From the NCBI GenBank assembly GCA_014729445.1, contig WJJX01000102.1:1-24286 (forward strand): a stretch of 24,286 bases of DNA. The letters run 5' to 3'. A program made the translations under genes and the position numbers. Origin of the DNA: Candidatus Moraniibacteriota bacterium. GTDB lineage: Bacteria; Patescibacteriota; Minisyncoccia; CAIUEV01; JAHKAQ01. Under the pieces are notes generated by a model. The model ran no database searches. It was given only the letters and a program-made list of their open reading frames with translations, and was not told the DNA's origin. Shown piece by piece: positions 8,730 through 15,869 of the stretch; positions within the stretch are counted from its first letter, which is position 1, and each line of letters starts with the position of its first letter.

Positions 8730-8759
8730 TTGTCAAAATTTATAAGCAATATATTATAC
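8730..8759 (+). promoter_or_regulatory. recR promoter candidate, overlapping the rpsP promoter
   Basis: Forward strand: TTGTCA (8730-8735), an 18-base spacer and TTATAC (8754-8759). Its -10 shares five bases with the reverse-strand TATAAT of rpsP, so the two genes may be driven by one bidirectional element. Confidence 0.4.
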
Positions 8760-8781
8760 TATGCATAAGATACTAATCCAA
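8753..8781 (-). promoter_or_regulatory. rpsP promoter
   Basis: Reverse strand: TTGGAT (8781-8776), a 17-base spacer, and a perfect TATAAT (8758-8753). It would give a leader of about 140 bases containing the hairpin. Confidence 0.5.
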
Positions 8782-8840
8782 TGTTTTATTTTAGTCAATC
8801 TTTATCGATCGATAAATCAAAAAATAAACCGAAAATTTCA

Positions 8841-9446
8841 ATGTCAATCCTGCCTAAAAATTTTCAAAAAGCCAAAGAAATTCTTTCCAAATTTCCCGCG
8901 ATGGGAGCGCGGTCGGCGGAAAGATTCCTAATTTATTTATTGAATAAAAACAAAAAAGAACTTCAGGAATTAAGCGACTCGCTCTCCAGGCTCGACCAAA
9001 TCAAAAAATGCTCAAACTGCTTTTTCTTAACGGAAAACCAAGACCGCATCTGCGACATCTGCAAAGATAAAAATCGAAAAAAAGACATAATCTGCATCCT
9101 CGAGGATTCGCTTGATTTAATGGCCATTGAAAACAAAAATATTTTCCAGGGGCAATATCACGTTTTGGGCGGAACAGTTAGAATCGGTCAAAAAGACAAT
9201 TCGCAAAATTTGACCGTTCAAGCTTTAAAAAAACGAATCATGGATAACAATGTTCAAGAAATCATCATTGCCACCAACCCCAACTCTTTAGGCGATGCGA
9301 CCGCGGTATATTTAAAAGAAGAGCTTCAAAAACTGAAAAACTTAAAAATTACCCGAATCAGTAAAGGGATGCCGACCGGCGGCGATTTGGAGTATGCTGA
9401 CAAAGAATCGCTGGAAGCTTCGATTGAAGGGAGAATCCGATTTTAA
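8841..9446 (+). CDS. recR: recombination protein RecR
   Basis: From the ATG at 8841 the protein has 201 residues and begins MSILPKNFQKAKEILSKFPA, the normal RecR N-terminus followed by a helix-hairpin-helix (MGARSAERF). Next comes the zinc finger CSNC...CDIC, then the Toprim domain (CILEDSLDLMAIE, HVLGG, EIIIATNP, ITRISKGMPTGGDLEYAD). The frame is open from an earlier ATG at 8781, which would add 20 polar residues atypical of the family; the family length favours 8841, though the promoter just upstream allows either. RecR works with RecF and RecO to load RecA at gapped DNA. It converges with rplU, with six bases between the stops. Confidence 0.95.
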   Translation: MSILPKNFQKAKEILSKFPAMGARSAERFLIYLLNKNKKELQELSDSLSRLDQIKKCSNCFFLTENQDRICDICKDKNRKKDIICILEDSLDLMAIENKNIFQGQYHVLGGTVRIGQKDNSQNLTVQALKKRIMDNNVQEIIIATNPNSLGDATAVYLKEELQKLKNLKITRISKGMPTGGDLEYADKESLEASIEGRIRF

Positions 9447-9452
9447 AAAAAA

Positions 9453-9764
9453 TTATCCGATTTTTAAAATTTCAACTTGAGTGTAAGGCTGACGATGAGT
9501 TCTTTTTAATTTATATCTTTTTTTAGGTTTGTGTTTTAAAATCAAAACCTTATCGTTCCTGCCCTGTTTTAAAACTTTAGCTTGAACTTTAACATCTTTA
9601 ACTAAAGGATTGCCGACTTTGGGTTTATTATCACCTTTATCGAACAGCAAAACCTCTTCAAAAGTTACTTTATCGCCTTCTTTTGCGTCAATTTTTTCGA
9701 TTTTTAGAACCTTTCCCACCTCCACAGGATACTGCTTTGCGCCTGTTTTAATTACGGCAAACAT
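9453..9764 (-). CDS. rplU: ribosomal protein bL21
   Basis: 103 residues, the usual size. It starts MFAVIKTGAKQYPVEVGKVL and ends with the conserved basic segment KHKPKKRYKLKRTHRQPYT followed by VEILKIG. bL21 binds 23S rRNA in the 50S subunit. Its usual partner rpmA (bL27) is absent: recR converges directly behind it. The gene lies 34 bases after a membrane-protein gene and has a promoter inside that gene's 3' end. Confidence 0.96.
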   Translation of the reverse strand: MFAVIKTGAKQYPVEVGKVLKIEKIDAKEGDKVTFEEVLLFDKGDNKPKVGNPLVKDVKVQAKVLKQGRNDKVLILKHKPKKRYKLKRTHRQPYTQVEILKIG

Positions 9765-9792
9765 AGAAAAAAATTAATTGGTTACAAACCTT

Positions 9793-9821
9793 TTTGTATC
9801 ATTTAGAAGCTCCAAAGTCAA
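9793..9821 (-). promoter_or_regulatory. rplU promoter inside the upstream gene's end
   Basis: Reverse strand: TTGACT (9821-9816), a 17-base spacer and TACAAA (9798-9793), 28 bases before the rplU ATG. The -35 and most of the spacer are also coding for the last residues of the 192-residue membrane protein. Confidence 0.5.
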
Positions 9822-10377
9822 GAAAATCCTCTTTCCTTTGCTTTCCCTGTTTTATTTTTCTATAGAAAATATAAATAAAGATTATCCCAATTACAATTGG
9901 AACAAGCCATCTCAAAGGATTTGGAGAACAGGTGGGTAGACCCAAAATATCGGGATGATAAGGATCTCCAGTGGGTATAACCTTAAAATTTCCATATTTG
10001 CAATATAATTTAGGACATCCTGAATAATATTCCATAGACGAACAATATTCTTTCATGGATTCATATTGAAACGGTTTTATGAGATATACTTCTGCTTGAT
10101 AAAACAAAACAAGAATTAAAAATATTATAAAAACTGTAGAAGAAAAAATATTGACAAAAAAAATAATTTTGTACCAAGAGCCCATTTTACCTTCAGTTTG
10201 GTAATTATATTTTTTCTTTCTATATTTAATAACCGACAAAATATAAAAAACGACTAAAATTAATAAAGAAATCAAAACAAAGAAAACAATAATAACCTTC
10301 GAAGAAAAGGAACCTATGCTAAAAAATAAGAAGGCTAAAAAGCAAGTAACTAATAAATTTGCAATAAAAATACTCAT
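9799..10377 (-). CDS. four-helix membrane protein with Cys-containing loop, function unknown
   Basis: 192 residues. Membrane helices lie at about 4-24, 28-50, 69-93 and 157-173. The loop between the third and fourth (94-156) holds four Cys (112, 121, 126, 150) and many Tyr and Pro, and is probably outside the cell where the Cys could form disulfides; orientation fits the positive-inside rule, with RKKK after helix 2 and RKIKQGKQRK after helix 4. No family is recognised. It lies directly upstream of rplU on the same strand and is divergent from the 175-residue membrane protein. Confidence 0.7.
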   Translation of the reverse strand: MSIFIANLLVTCFLAFLFFSIGSFSSKVIIVFFVLISLLILVVFYILSVIKYRKKKYNYQTEGKMGSWYKIIFFVNIFSSTVFIIFLILVLFYQAEVYLIKPFQYESMKEYCSSMEYYSGCPKLYCKYGNFKVIPTGDPYHPDILGLPTCSPNPLRWLVPIVIGIIFIYIFYRKIKQGKQRKEDFLDFGASK

Positions 10378-10433
10378 AATAAAATTCTTAAAATGTTTCC
10401 AGCGCCATTCTAAAAAGACAACTATAAATCAAT

Positions 10434-10462
10434 TTGCCCAAATCCCTAAAAGTTTGTAAACT
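10434..10462 (+). promoter_or_regulatory. promoter candidate for the 10498-11973 membrane operon
   Basis: TTGCCC (10434-10439), a 17-base spacer and TAAACT (10457-10462), 35 bases before the ATG at 10498. The -10 overlaps the 18-bp palindrome at 10448-10465. Confidence 0.35.
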
Positions 10463-10465
10463 TTT
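10448..10465. repeat. 18-bp palindrome, possible operator
   Basis: AAAAGTTTGTAAACTTTT is two perfect 8-base arms around GT, in the 120-base gap between divergent membrane-protein genes. It lies on the -10 region of the rightward promoter candidate, as a repressor site would. Confidence 0.4.
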
Positions 10466-10497
10466 ATTAGCTCCATTTTACACTTTAATCAAAAAAA

Positions 10498-11025
10498 ATG
10501 AAACTAAAAATCAAAACCAAAGCTTTGAGCCTGCCTTTAGTCAATTATGACACCCAAAGCGTACTGTTAACCTTAGGCGCGGTTTTCTGCATAAGCGCCG
10601 TGCCTTTAATTTTCGCGCATACCCCCCAAAATCAAATCATCACAGGCTCGCTGGTCAACCTTATTTTATTCGCCGCGGTGGCCAGACTGGGTCTTTTTAA
10701 CGCTTTAATTCTCTGCCCAATCCCCTCTTTGATAGCCCTTTTAAGAGGTTTGCTTCCCGCAATGCTGGCCCCCGTTATCCCTATTATCATTCTAAGTAAC
10801 GCGGTTCTAGTCATTGCCTTTCAGGTTTTAAAACAACGAAGCGGTATCACTAAAGTTGTCGCCGCCTCTTTTTTAAAAACCGCTTTCCTTTACACACTCG
10901 TAGCCCTTTTGTTTTCGGTTCCGGAACAATTCAAGTACATGATATCCTTAAATCAGGCCCTAACGGCCTTGATCGGCGGCACCTTCTTTTTGGGCTTAAA
11001 TCAAATCAAACTAAAACAAAAATAA
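10498..11025 (+). CDS. multi-pass membrane protein, ECF S-component-like
   Basis: 175 residues with about six hydrophobic helices (19-40, 50-66, 67-82, 88-110, 119-140, 152-168) and very few charges in between. The NYDTQSVLLTLGAVF and IFAHTPQNQIITGSLVN stretches belong to a protein type I recall as widespread in CPR genomes and sometimes mislabelled iron hydrogenase; there is no Fe-S Cys motif, so that label is not supported. Size and helix number resemble substrate-binding S components of ECF vitamin transporters, but no ECF ATPase or T component is here. The next gene starts seven bases after its stop, so they form one operon. Confidence 0.7.
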   Translation: MKLKIKTKALSLPLVNYDTQSVLLTLGAVFCISAVPLIFAHTPQNQIITGSLVNLILFAAVARLGLFNALILCPIPSLIALLRGLLPAMLAPVIPIIILSNAVLVIAFQVLKQRSGITKVVAASFLKTAFLYTLVALLFSVPEQFKYMISLNQALTALIGGTFFLGLNQIKLKQK

Positions 11026-11031
11026 TCTTTC

Positions 11032-11973
11032 ATGAAAAACAAATATACTCTCTGGGGCCTGACCGCTCTGGGATCAATCAGTTCTTTTAGCGGCTGGATG
11101 GCTTTTTCGGCTTTTTATCAAAAAGAAGAATTATCCTGGTCGAATCTATTGATAAGTTTCATCATCTATCTGTTCATCGCTCTGATTCTGGCCGTGGTAG
11201 ACTGGAAATATTCCTTAATTCTAAGCTCTATTGCTCTATTTCCCGCCATTGTAATCACCTTCAACTTTTCCATTGTTTTAATCTATTTACTGTCGATTTT
11301 TTTATTTTACAAAGGTTTAAAGAGAATCGAAAAAAACACCGAAAACTCAATCAAAATAAAAATCGGACGATCACTGTTAGTGGGTTATTCTCTCATAACT
11401 CTACCCCTCTGCTTGAACTTATCGGCTTCTTATTTTTACGAACTCAAAGAAAAAAAAGAACTCAATCAACTGCCGGATTTTGAAATTCAGATCCCTGAAA
11501 AACTCACCACCAGCCTCTTGAAAATCTTTAAAAGCTTCTTAAAAGAGGACTTCTATATAGAAGACACTGATCAAACCATAGAAGAATACATAAGGGTTTA
11601 TGTGGAAAAAGAAGCCCAGAAAAAGAATTTCGACCAAAACTTGCTTGACCTTAATCAATCCAACATAGCTTTAGCCAGGCAAAATTTCGCCGAACAATTT
11701 GAGATCGAGGTGGAAAAAAACGAAAAAATATCCAGCGTTGCAAACAAGATAATCAATAAAAAAATAAACGATAATTTCAATTCTCTAAAAGAGGAGAATA
11801 AAGACATTCCCATCTGGGGATTAACTATCGGTCTTTTCTTTACAATAAAAACCATAACCTGGATTGCGAGAATCCCTTTAAGTTTTCTGGTCAGCTTGCT
11901 TATAAGGGGAGCGATCAAGCTTAATCTATTAACAATTGTTAAAAAAACCGTTAAAGTTGAACGATTAAAATAA
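11032..11973 (+). CDS. membrane protein with central soluble helical domain, function unknown
   Basis: 313 residues. Helices at about 8-28, 38-57, 59-75, 78-94 and 111-133 are followed by a soluble charged helical domain (135-258), and hydrophobic segments at about 261-277 and 281-303 close the protein. The soluble part is acidic then Lys/Asn-rich, probably outside the cell. No family recognised. It is the second gene of an operon with the S-component-like protein, starting with ATG seven bases after that stop; a shared membrane role is likely. Confidence 0.7.
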   Translation: MKNKYTLWGLTALGSISSFSGWMAFSAFYQKEELSWSNLLISFIIYLFIALILAVVDWKYSLILSSIALFPAIVITFNFSIVLIYLLSIFLFYKGLKRIEKNTENSIKIKIGRSLLVGYSLITLPLCLNLSASYFYELKEKKELNQLPDFEIQIPEKLTTSLLKIFKSFLKEDFYIEDTDQTIEEYIRVYVEKEAQKKNFDQNLLDLNQSNIALARQNFAEQFEIEVEKNEKISSVANKIINKKINDNFNSLKEENKDIPIWGLTIGLFFTIKTITWIARIPLSFLVSLLIRGAIKLNLLTIVKKTVKVERLK

Positions 11974-12008
11974 AGAGCAAATTTCAATCTTTAGAAAACC
12001 GACTATTT

Positions 12009-13049
12009 TTATTCCGACCTCATTTTAACATATTCTCTAACGCCTTCTAAAGCGTAAAAACTATTTACAATCACGATCTTGTCGCCCTCGACAAAATAAT
12101 TTATCGAAAAATCGTCGTTGTTAGGTAAATTAACATATCTTACCTCCTCGAATTTACTGCTATCGTTAAATTGAAGTTCATCGGGATTTTCAATTTTTAT
12201 GTTTTCATAAAAAAACAAGAAATTACCAAGATCTTTTGCCATGGTTTCCTCCCACTTTCTCAAATTTTCTTCTATCTTGTCCGGATCAGAATATTTTGAA
12301 TCGATTATAATCCCGATACTCAAATCCGATTTGCCTTGAGAGTTCACAATCGGGGTTAGGATAAAATAATAATCCTCCCCAAAAAGATACTCCAAATCCT
12401 CGGAAATATTTAGATCAACCCTTTCGGCGAATTCGAAAAAATTAAAGCTGTCTCCTTTTTCATCAAAAAAAACAAACTCGACAATTTTATCCCCTTTTTC
12501 TATCTTGCTGTGATAAAAATCAATCACATTCAAAGGATGTTTATCTTTGGCCACCAAAATATGCTTCTTATATTCAGTATCCTTGGGCAGCTCCACCTCT
12601 TGCTCCTCCGGCGGCGACGGGATCGATTCCGGCTCTGCTTCAGGCTCCGGCTCTGCTATAGGCTGGTCCTGTTCTTTTTTCAGAAAAAACTCCGAATAAA
12701 GATACAAACCTCCGGCAATAACGGTCAAAAGAATCACAATACCCAAACCATAACTTATAATCCTTTTCATTTCCCCATCTTCTTGACGTTTATCAAATCC
12801 TTGATTCGAATAGGCCCCAAACTGATTATTTTGGCTCCTATTTGGATTCTGTTCATAATTGAATTGATCCCTGGACTGACGATGGTCGGACGGAGACTGT
12901 CTATTAAAAGAAGAGGGATTTCTCAAATCAGCCCTATTGGAGGCGGATTCTTTCTCTTCAGCTAAATTACGTCCTCTATACGCAGGATCGACCAAACCCC
13001 TGTTCTTTCTTCGCTCCAAATCCTCTCTTGAAATATTAAAATTTGGCAT
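12009..13049 (-). CDS. single-pass membrane protein with disordered N-terminus
   Basis: 346 residues. Residues 1-93 are low in hydrophobics and rich in Asn, Arg, Gln and Ser, so probably a disordered cytoplasmic tail. One membrane helix lies at 97-118, followed by FFLKK, a Pro/Glu linker (127-150) and a folded acidic alpha/beta domain (155-346) with alternating strand-like segments, presumably extracytoplasmic. No catalytic motif is seen. The layout (tail, helix, stiff linker, outer domain) fits a surface-anchored or sensor protein. It is divergent from the FecR-like surface protein, with a 471-base gap, and has a very good promoter. Confidence 0.72.
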   Translation of the reverse strand: MPNFNISREDLERRKNRGLVDPAYRGRNLAEEKESASNRADLRNPSSFNRQSPSDHRQSRDQFNYEQNPNRSQNNQFGAYSNQGFDKRQEDGEMKRIISYGLGIVILLTVIAGGLYLYSEFFLKKEQDQPIAEPEPEAEPESIPSPPEEQEVELPKDTEYKKHILVAKDKHPLNVIDFYHSKIEKGDKIVEFVFFDEKGDSFNFFEFAERVDLNISEDLEYLFGEDYYFILTPIVNSQGKSDLSIGIIIDSKYSDPDKIEENLRKWEETMAKDLGNFLFFYENIKIENPDELQFNDSSKFEEVRYVNLPNNDDFSINYFVEGDKIVIVNSFYALEGVREYVKMRSE

Positions 13050-13103
13050 ATTAAAATTTATTTTTATTTTATCGAAAAATCAAATCAAGATTTCATCTCT
13101 CAC

Positions 13104-13132
13104 ATTATACAAGCTAACTCGATCTTTGACAA
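13104..13132 (-). promoter_or_regulatory. strong sigma-70-type promoter for the 346-residue protein
   Basis: Reverse strand: TTGTCA (13132-13127), a 17-base spacer and a perfect TATAAT (13109-13104), 54 bases before the ATG at 13049. Confidence 0.6.
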
Positions 13133-13203
13133 AAAATTAAAAAAAAACTTAAAATCCAAAATCATCTTCGCTTTAAGGTTAATTATTAAATTTCGCCTTG
13201 AAG

Positions 13204-13260
13204 TCTGTCATAATTTAAACTTTAATTGAATTTATAATTCGTTTTAGTTAGTATGACAGA
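13204..13260. repeat. separated 9-bp inverted repeat
   Basis: TCTGTCATA (13204-13212) and TATGACAGA (13252-13260) are exact complements, 39 AT-rich bases apart, between divergent surface-protein genes. They could be two half-sites for a looping regulator or element ends. Confidence 0.35.
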
Positions 13261-13520
13261 TTATAAAAACAAAAATTTCTTGTAGTTGAAACTATGGATG
13301 GATCGGCTGGCAACCTGCTTTTAAAATTTTTTATTCCGTGATATTATATTTCACACTAGAAAGTCCTTTTAAGTTTTTTTATAAAAGCTAAAAACTTTAT
13401 TCCAGATTCCAAAAGTGAAATCGATTTATAAAATATTGTTTAATAAAATATTTAAAAAATAAACTTAATAGCAATTATAAAGCTAAACCAAATTTATTTT
13501 TCCAAATAATCTATAAAAAT

Positions 13521-15182
13521 ATGGAAGAAAAAAGAAACAAGGAACTTCAAAAAAACAAGGATGAAAACCCCCGGGTAAAACAAATTCAAGAAGACTATTT
13601 CAAAAGCCGACCTAAAAAAAGAAACCCCATGTTAAAAAAAAGAAAAAACAGAAGATTAAATCAAGACAACTGGATTTCTTATGCTTATTGGATCCTAGGC
13701 GGCCTGGCGGCTATCTCGATTATTTACGTAATCGGCAATCTTCTTACCACCAAAGGCGTAGCGGCCAGATTAATTTTTCAGGAAGGGCCTGTATATATAA
13801 GAAAAGGACCGGATGCTCAAGAAAAACAAGTGGACACCGATACAAAACTCAAGAAAAGAGACCAGGTTATTACACGGGAAGGCGGAAGAGCCATTGTCAA
13901 ATTTGAAGACGGCAGCTTGCTGAGACTTAAAGAACAATCGAGAATCATCTTATCCGCGGACGGAGACGACATCATCATCCTCCAAAGCGACGGCAGTATT
14001 TATCACCGAGTGGCTAGAAAAGAAAAAGGTAAATATAAAGTCAGATTAACCGATGTTAAAGGTATAAATCATCCCACCATCGAAGCTTTGGGAACAGCTT
14101 TCTGGACAGAGAGAACCTCGAATTCCGCAATCTCGGTCGGCGTGGTTGAAAGCAAGGTTAAATACTATGAAGAGGACAATCAAAAAAATATAGAAGTGGA
14201 CGAGGGTGAAAAAATAAATATAACGCCGGATAAAAAAAACAAAACAGAGATCACCAGCGAAGATCTTTCGGAAACCTTCCTTAATTGGAATATCCAGCAA
14301 GACGAAAAAATGGAACTTTCCATGAGTTCTGTTATCCGCCTTAAATACTCCAATATCCAAAACGAAAATCAATTCGAAGACATAGACCAAGAAGAGGAAA
14401 ATCCAACGGATTCCCTGAAAGAAGGAGATGGCACGATTACTCTGGAAGCCGCCAAAAAAACCAACGGTATAGAGCTGACATGGGAAGTCCAGGATGTTGA
14501 AGCGCCAGACGGCTTCAAAGTTTTAAAAGGACCTGACAAAAATCCAAGTTATCCCGGCAACAGTTTTTATCATTCAATTAAATCGTCAAGCAGCAATTCT
14601 TTTGTTTGGGAGGTTACGGACGGCAAAAGCCACCACTTCCGGGTTTGTATCGTAGACGCCTCAAAGGACTGCGAAATCTACTCAAACGACGTTGAAATAA
14701 CAGCGGAAAAATCAGACGAACAAGAAGCTAAAGAAAACTGCGAAGAATCTGACGGCAGCTGGGACGAAGAAGATAAAAAATGCGATTGTCCTTCCGACAA
14801 AGAGCTCGAAAACGGAAAATGTGTAGAAATAGAGGACGAGGACGAAGAGGAAGATGATGATGAGGAGGAAGAAGACGACATCGATTACGCCGAATCCATT
14901 TCCCTGGAAGGTTCAAGTCCAGACGAAGGGGAAGCCAAACTTGAATGGTCTATAAGCGGAGGCGAAGCTCCGGACGGATTTATAATCGTTCGAGATGACG
15001 ATAAAAACCCAAGCTATCCACAAGATAAAAAAGTGCAAATCTCTGACGAAGACGACCGAAAATATACCTGGGAGGATTTGGAGGAAGGTGAAACTTATCA
15101 CTTTAGAATCTGCGCTTACAACTCCGAAGACGACGTATGCGAAGTTTACAGCAACGATATTGAAGTAGAAATAGAGAAATAG
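13521..15182 (+). CDS. FecR-domain surface protein with two Fn3-like repeats
   Basis: 553 residues. A very basic cytoplasmic start (1-50) leads to one membrane helix (52-75). A FecR-like domain follows (about 108-240: REGGRAIVKFEDGSLLRL, IEALGTAFWTERT, VGVVESKVKYYEED). Two Fn3-like domains at about 305-395 and 460-551 are internal copies: each has the APDGF and DKNPSYP motifs, an FRxC strand, a short Cys-to-Cys loop (CIVDASKDC, CAYNSEDDVC) and an (I/V)YSND end. Between them are a small Cys-rich knot (C407, C421, C423, C434) and a run of Asp and Glu (437-453). Secreted Cys pairs suggest disulfides. FecR domains often form surface or sigma-regulator modules; here no sigma factor is near, so a surface structure or adhesion role is likelier. 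Confidence 0.82.
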   Translation: MEEKRNKELQKNKDENPRVKQIQEDYFKSRPKKRNPMLKKRKNRRLNQDNWISYAYWILGGLAAISIIYVIGNLLTTKGVAARLIFQEGPVYIRKGPDAQEKQVDTDTKLKKRDQVITREGGRAIVKFEDGSLLRLKEQSRIILSADGDDIIILQSDGSIYHRVARKEKGKYKVRLTDVKGINHPTIEALGTAFWTERTSNSAISVGVVESKVKYYEEDNQKNIEVDEGEKINITPDKKNKTEITSEDLSETFLNWNIQQDEKMELSMSSVIRLKYSNIQNENQFEDIDQEEENPTDSLKEGDGTITLEAAKKTNGIELTWEVQDVEAPDGFKVLKGPDKNPSYPGNSFYHSIKSSSSNSFVWEVTDGKSHHFRVCIVDASKDCEIYSNDVEITAEKSDEQEAKENCEESDGSWDEEDKKCDCPSDKELENGKCVEIEDEDEEEDDDEEEEDDIDYAESISLEGSSPDEGEAKLEWSISGGEAPDGFIIVRDDDKNPSYPQDKKVQISDEDDRKYTWEDLEEGETYHFRICAYNSEDDVCEVYSNDIEVEIEK

Positions 15183-15216
15183 ACGACTAAATCAACTTCT
15201 ATCTCTATTCCAAACT

Positions 15217-15244
15217 TTGAATTTTTTAGAAGTTTTGCTATATT
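15217..15244 (+). promoter_or_regulatory. promoter candidate for the tRNA gene
   Basis: TTGAAT (15217-15222), a 16-base spacer and TATATT (15239-15244), 26 bases before the tRNA. A second TATATT lies at 15250-15255. An 8-bp inverted repeat (15194-15201 with 15227-15234) overlaps it. Confidence 0.4.
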
Positions 15245-15269
15245 CTTCTTATATTCCAATAACAAACCG

Positions 15270-15343
15270 GCCAGGGTAGCTCAGATGGTTAGAGCGTGGG
15301 ACTCATAAGCCCGAGGTCGTGGGTTCAATTCCCACCCCTGGTA
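15270..15343 (+). tRNA. tRNA with CAU anticodon (elongator Met, or Ile2)
   Basis: A full cloverleaf: acceptor GCCAGGG/CCCTGGT, T8-A9, D stem GCTC/GAGC, anticodon loop CTCATAA (15302-15308, anticodon CAT), variable loop AGGTC, T stem GTGGG/CCCAC with TTCAATT, discriminator A73. The C11-G24 pair and the paired 1-72 end argue against initiator tRNA. CAU can also be tRNA-Ile2 if C34 becomes lysidine; the sequence alone does not settle this. Odd points: 1-72 is G-U, 27-43 is U-G, and 31-39 is an A-G mismatch. CCA is not encoded, so a CCA-adding enzyme is needed. The 3' end abuts an accessory region. Confidence 0.93.
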
Positions 15344-15404
15344 CAAATATTTTCATTATTTCATTATTTTACGAATCTTCTCCCAATCGATGCCATAAAT
15401 CTCC

Positions 15405-15728
15405 TCAATTTCTTTTAATTTCTCCTGGTAATTGACTAAGCGAGGACATAAGATTTTTTTCTTTCATATTTACTATTTTTGCTTCTTTTGCGTAAGAAGA
15501 AGGAATTTCAAAAGATGTTAAAATAGCATCCTTAATATTTTCATCTAATTCTTTTTTATTTTTACCATAAGTAATTATAGAACCATGCTCAAAATTAGTG
15601 CTCTTTGCTACAATAAAACCATCTTCTTTTTCATATTTAAAATTAATCTCTTTATAATTTCTAAAATAATCATGAAGCTCAAGAAGCTCCCTTGGAACAA
15701 ATTCCTTGCCATTGAGCAACTTTATCAA
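15405..15728 (-). CDS. HicB-like antitoxin-type protein, frameshifted near the C-terminus
   Basis: 107 residues. Residues 29-75 (KYEKEDGFIVAKST...YGKNKKELDENIKDAIL) resemble the HicB/UPF0150 fold: two strands, a reach-and-turn, then the ELDENIKDAI helix. HicB proteins neutralise HicA mRNA-interferase toxins; no HicA gene is next to it. After residue 91 (MKEK) the frame ends with an odd 16-residue tail. Reading the T-run at 15454-15460 (A7 in the sense strand) as six instead joins it to an open frame that runs to 15356 and ends NYQEKLKEIEEIYGIDWEKI plus nine residues, far more protein-like. So the gene is probably frameshifted, slips at A7, or carries a base-call error. A good promoter lies upstream. 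Confidence 0.6.
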   Translation of the reverse strand: MIKLLNGKEFVPRELLELHDYFRNYKEINFKYEKEDGFIVAKSTNFEHGSIITYGKNKKELDENIKDAILTSFEIPSSYAKEAKIVNMKEKNLMSSLSQLPGEIKRN

Positions 15729-15773
15729 ATAATCTTTTAATTGCTACTTCTAATTAATACTTTAAGCGTTAAA

Positions 15774-15802
15774 TTTATATATTTATATTAAATACTTGTC
15801 AA
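15774..15802 (-). promoter_or_regulatory. strong promoter for the HicB-like gene
   Basis: Reverse strand: a perfect TTGACA (15802-15797), a 17-base spacer and TATAAA (15779-15774), 46 bases before the ATG at 15728. Confidence 0.6.
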
Positions 15803-15869
15803 CTTTTTTTTAATTATAAACAATTTTAAATATAAAATCTATTCAACATTAAATCATGTAAAATCTTAA

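Larger units (their letters stand above)
13050..13520. other. 471-base divergent intergenic region
   Basis: No gene is seen. It holds the leftward promoter at 13104-13132, a separated inverted repeat (13204-13260) and an AT hairpin (AAGTTTTT 13371-13378 against AAAAACTT 13390-13397). Around 13290-13320 is a less AT-rich stretch without clear structure. The rightward promoter for the FecR-like gene could not be fixed; TAAAAT near 13430 is one option. Confidence 0.5.

Noticed and set aside
10498..11025. Iron hydrogenase
   Set aside because: No Cys clusters; the protein is a small multi-helix membrane protein.
13371..13397. AT hairpin AAGTTTTT/AAAAACTT
   Set aside because: Expected by chance in such AT-rich DNA; no GC pairs to support a terminator.
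14678..14881. Reverse-strand ORF of long Ser runs
   Set aside because: It is the shadow of the Asp/Glu-rich hinge (GAN/GAT codons) of the FecR-like gene.
15194..15234. 8-bp inverted repeat AACTTCTA/TAGAAGTT as terminator of the FecR-like gene
   Set aside because: A 25-base loop, an AT-rich stem and only four T's after it; it also overlaps the tRNA promoter candidate.
15270..15343. Initiator tRNA-fMet
   Set aside because: C11-G24 and a paired 1-72 position are not initiator features.
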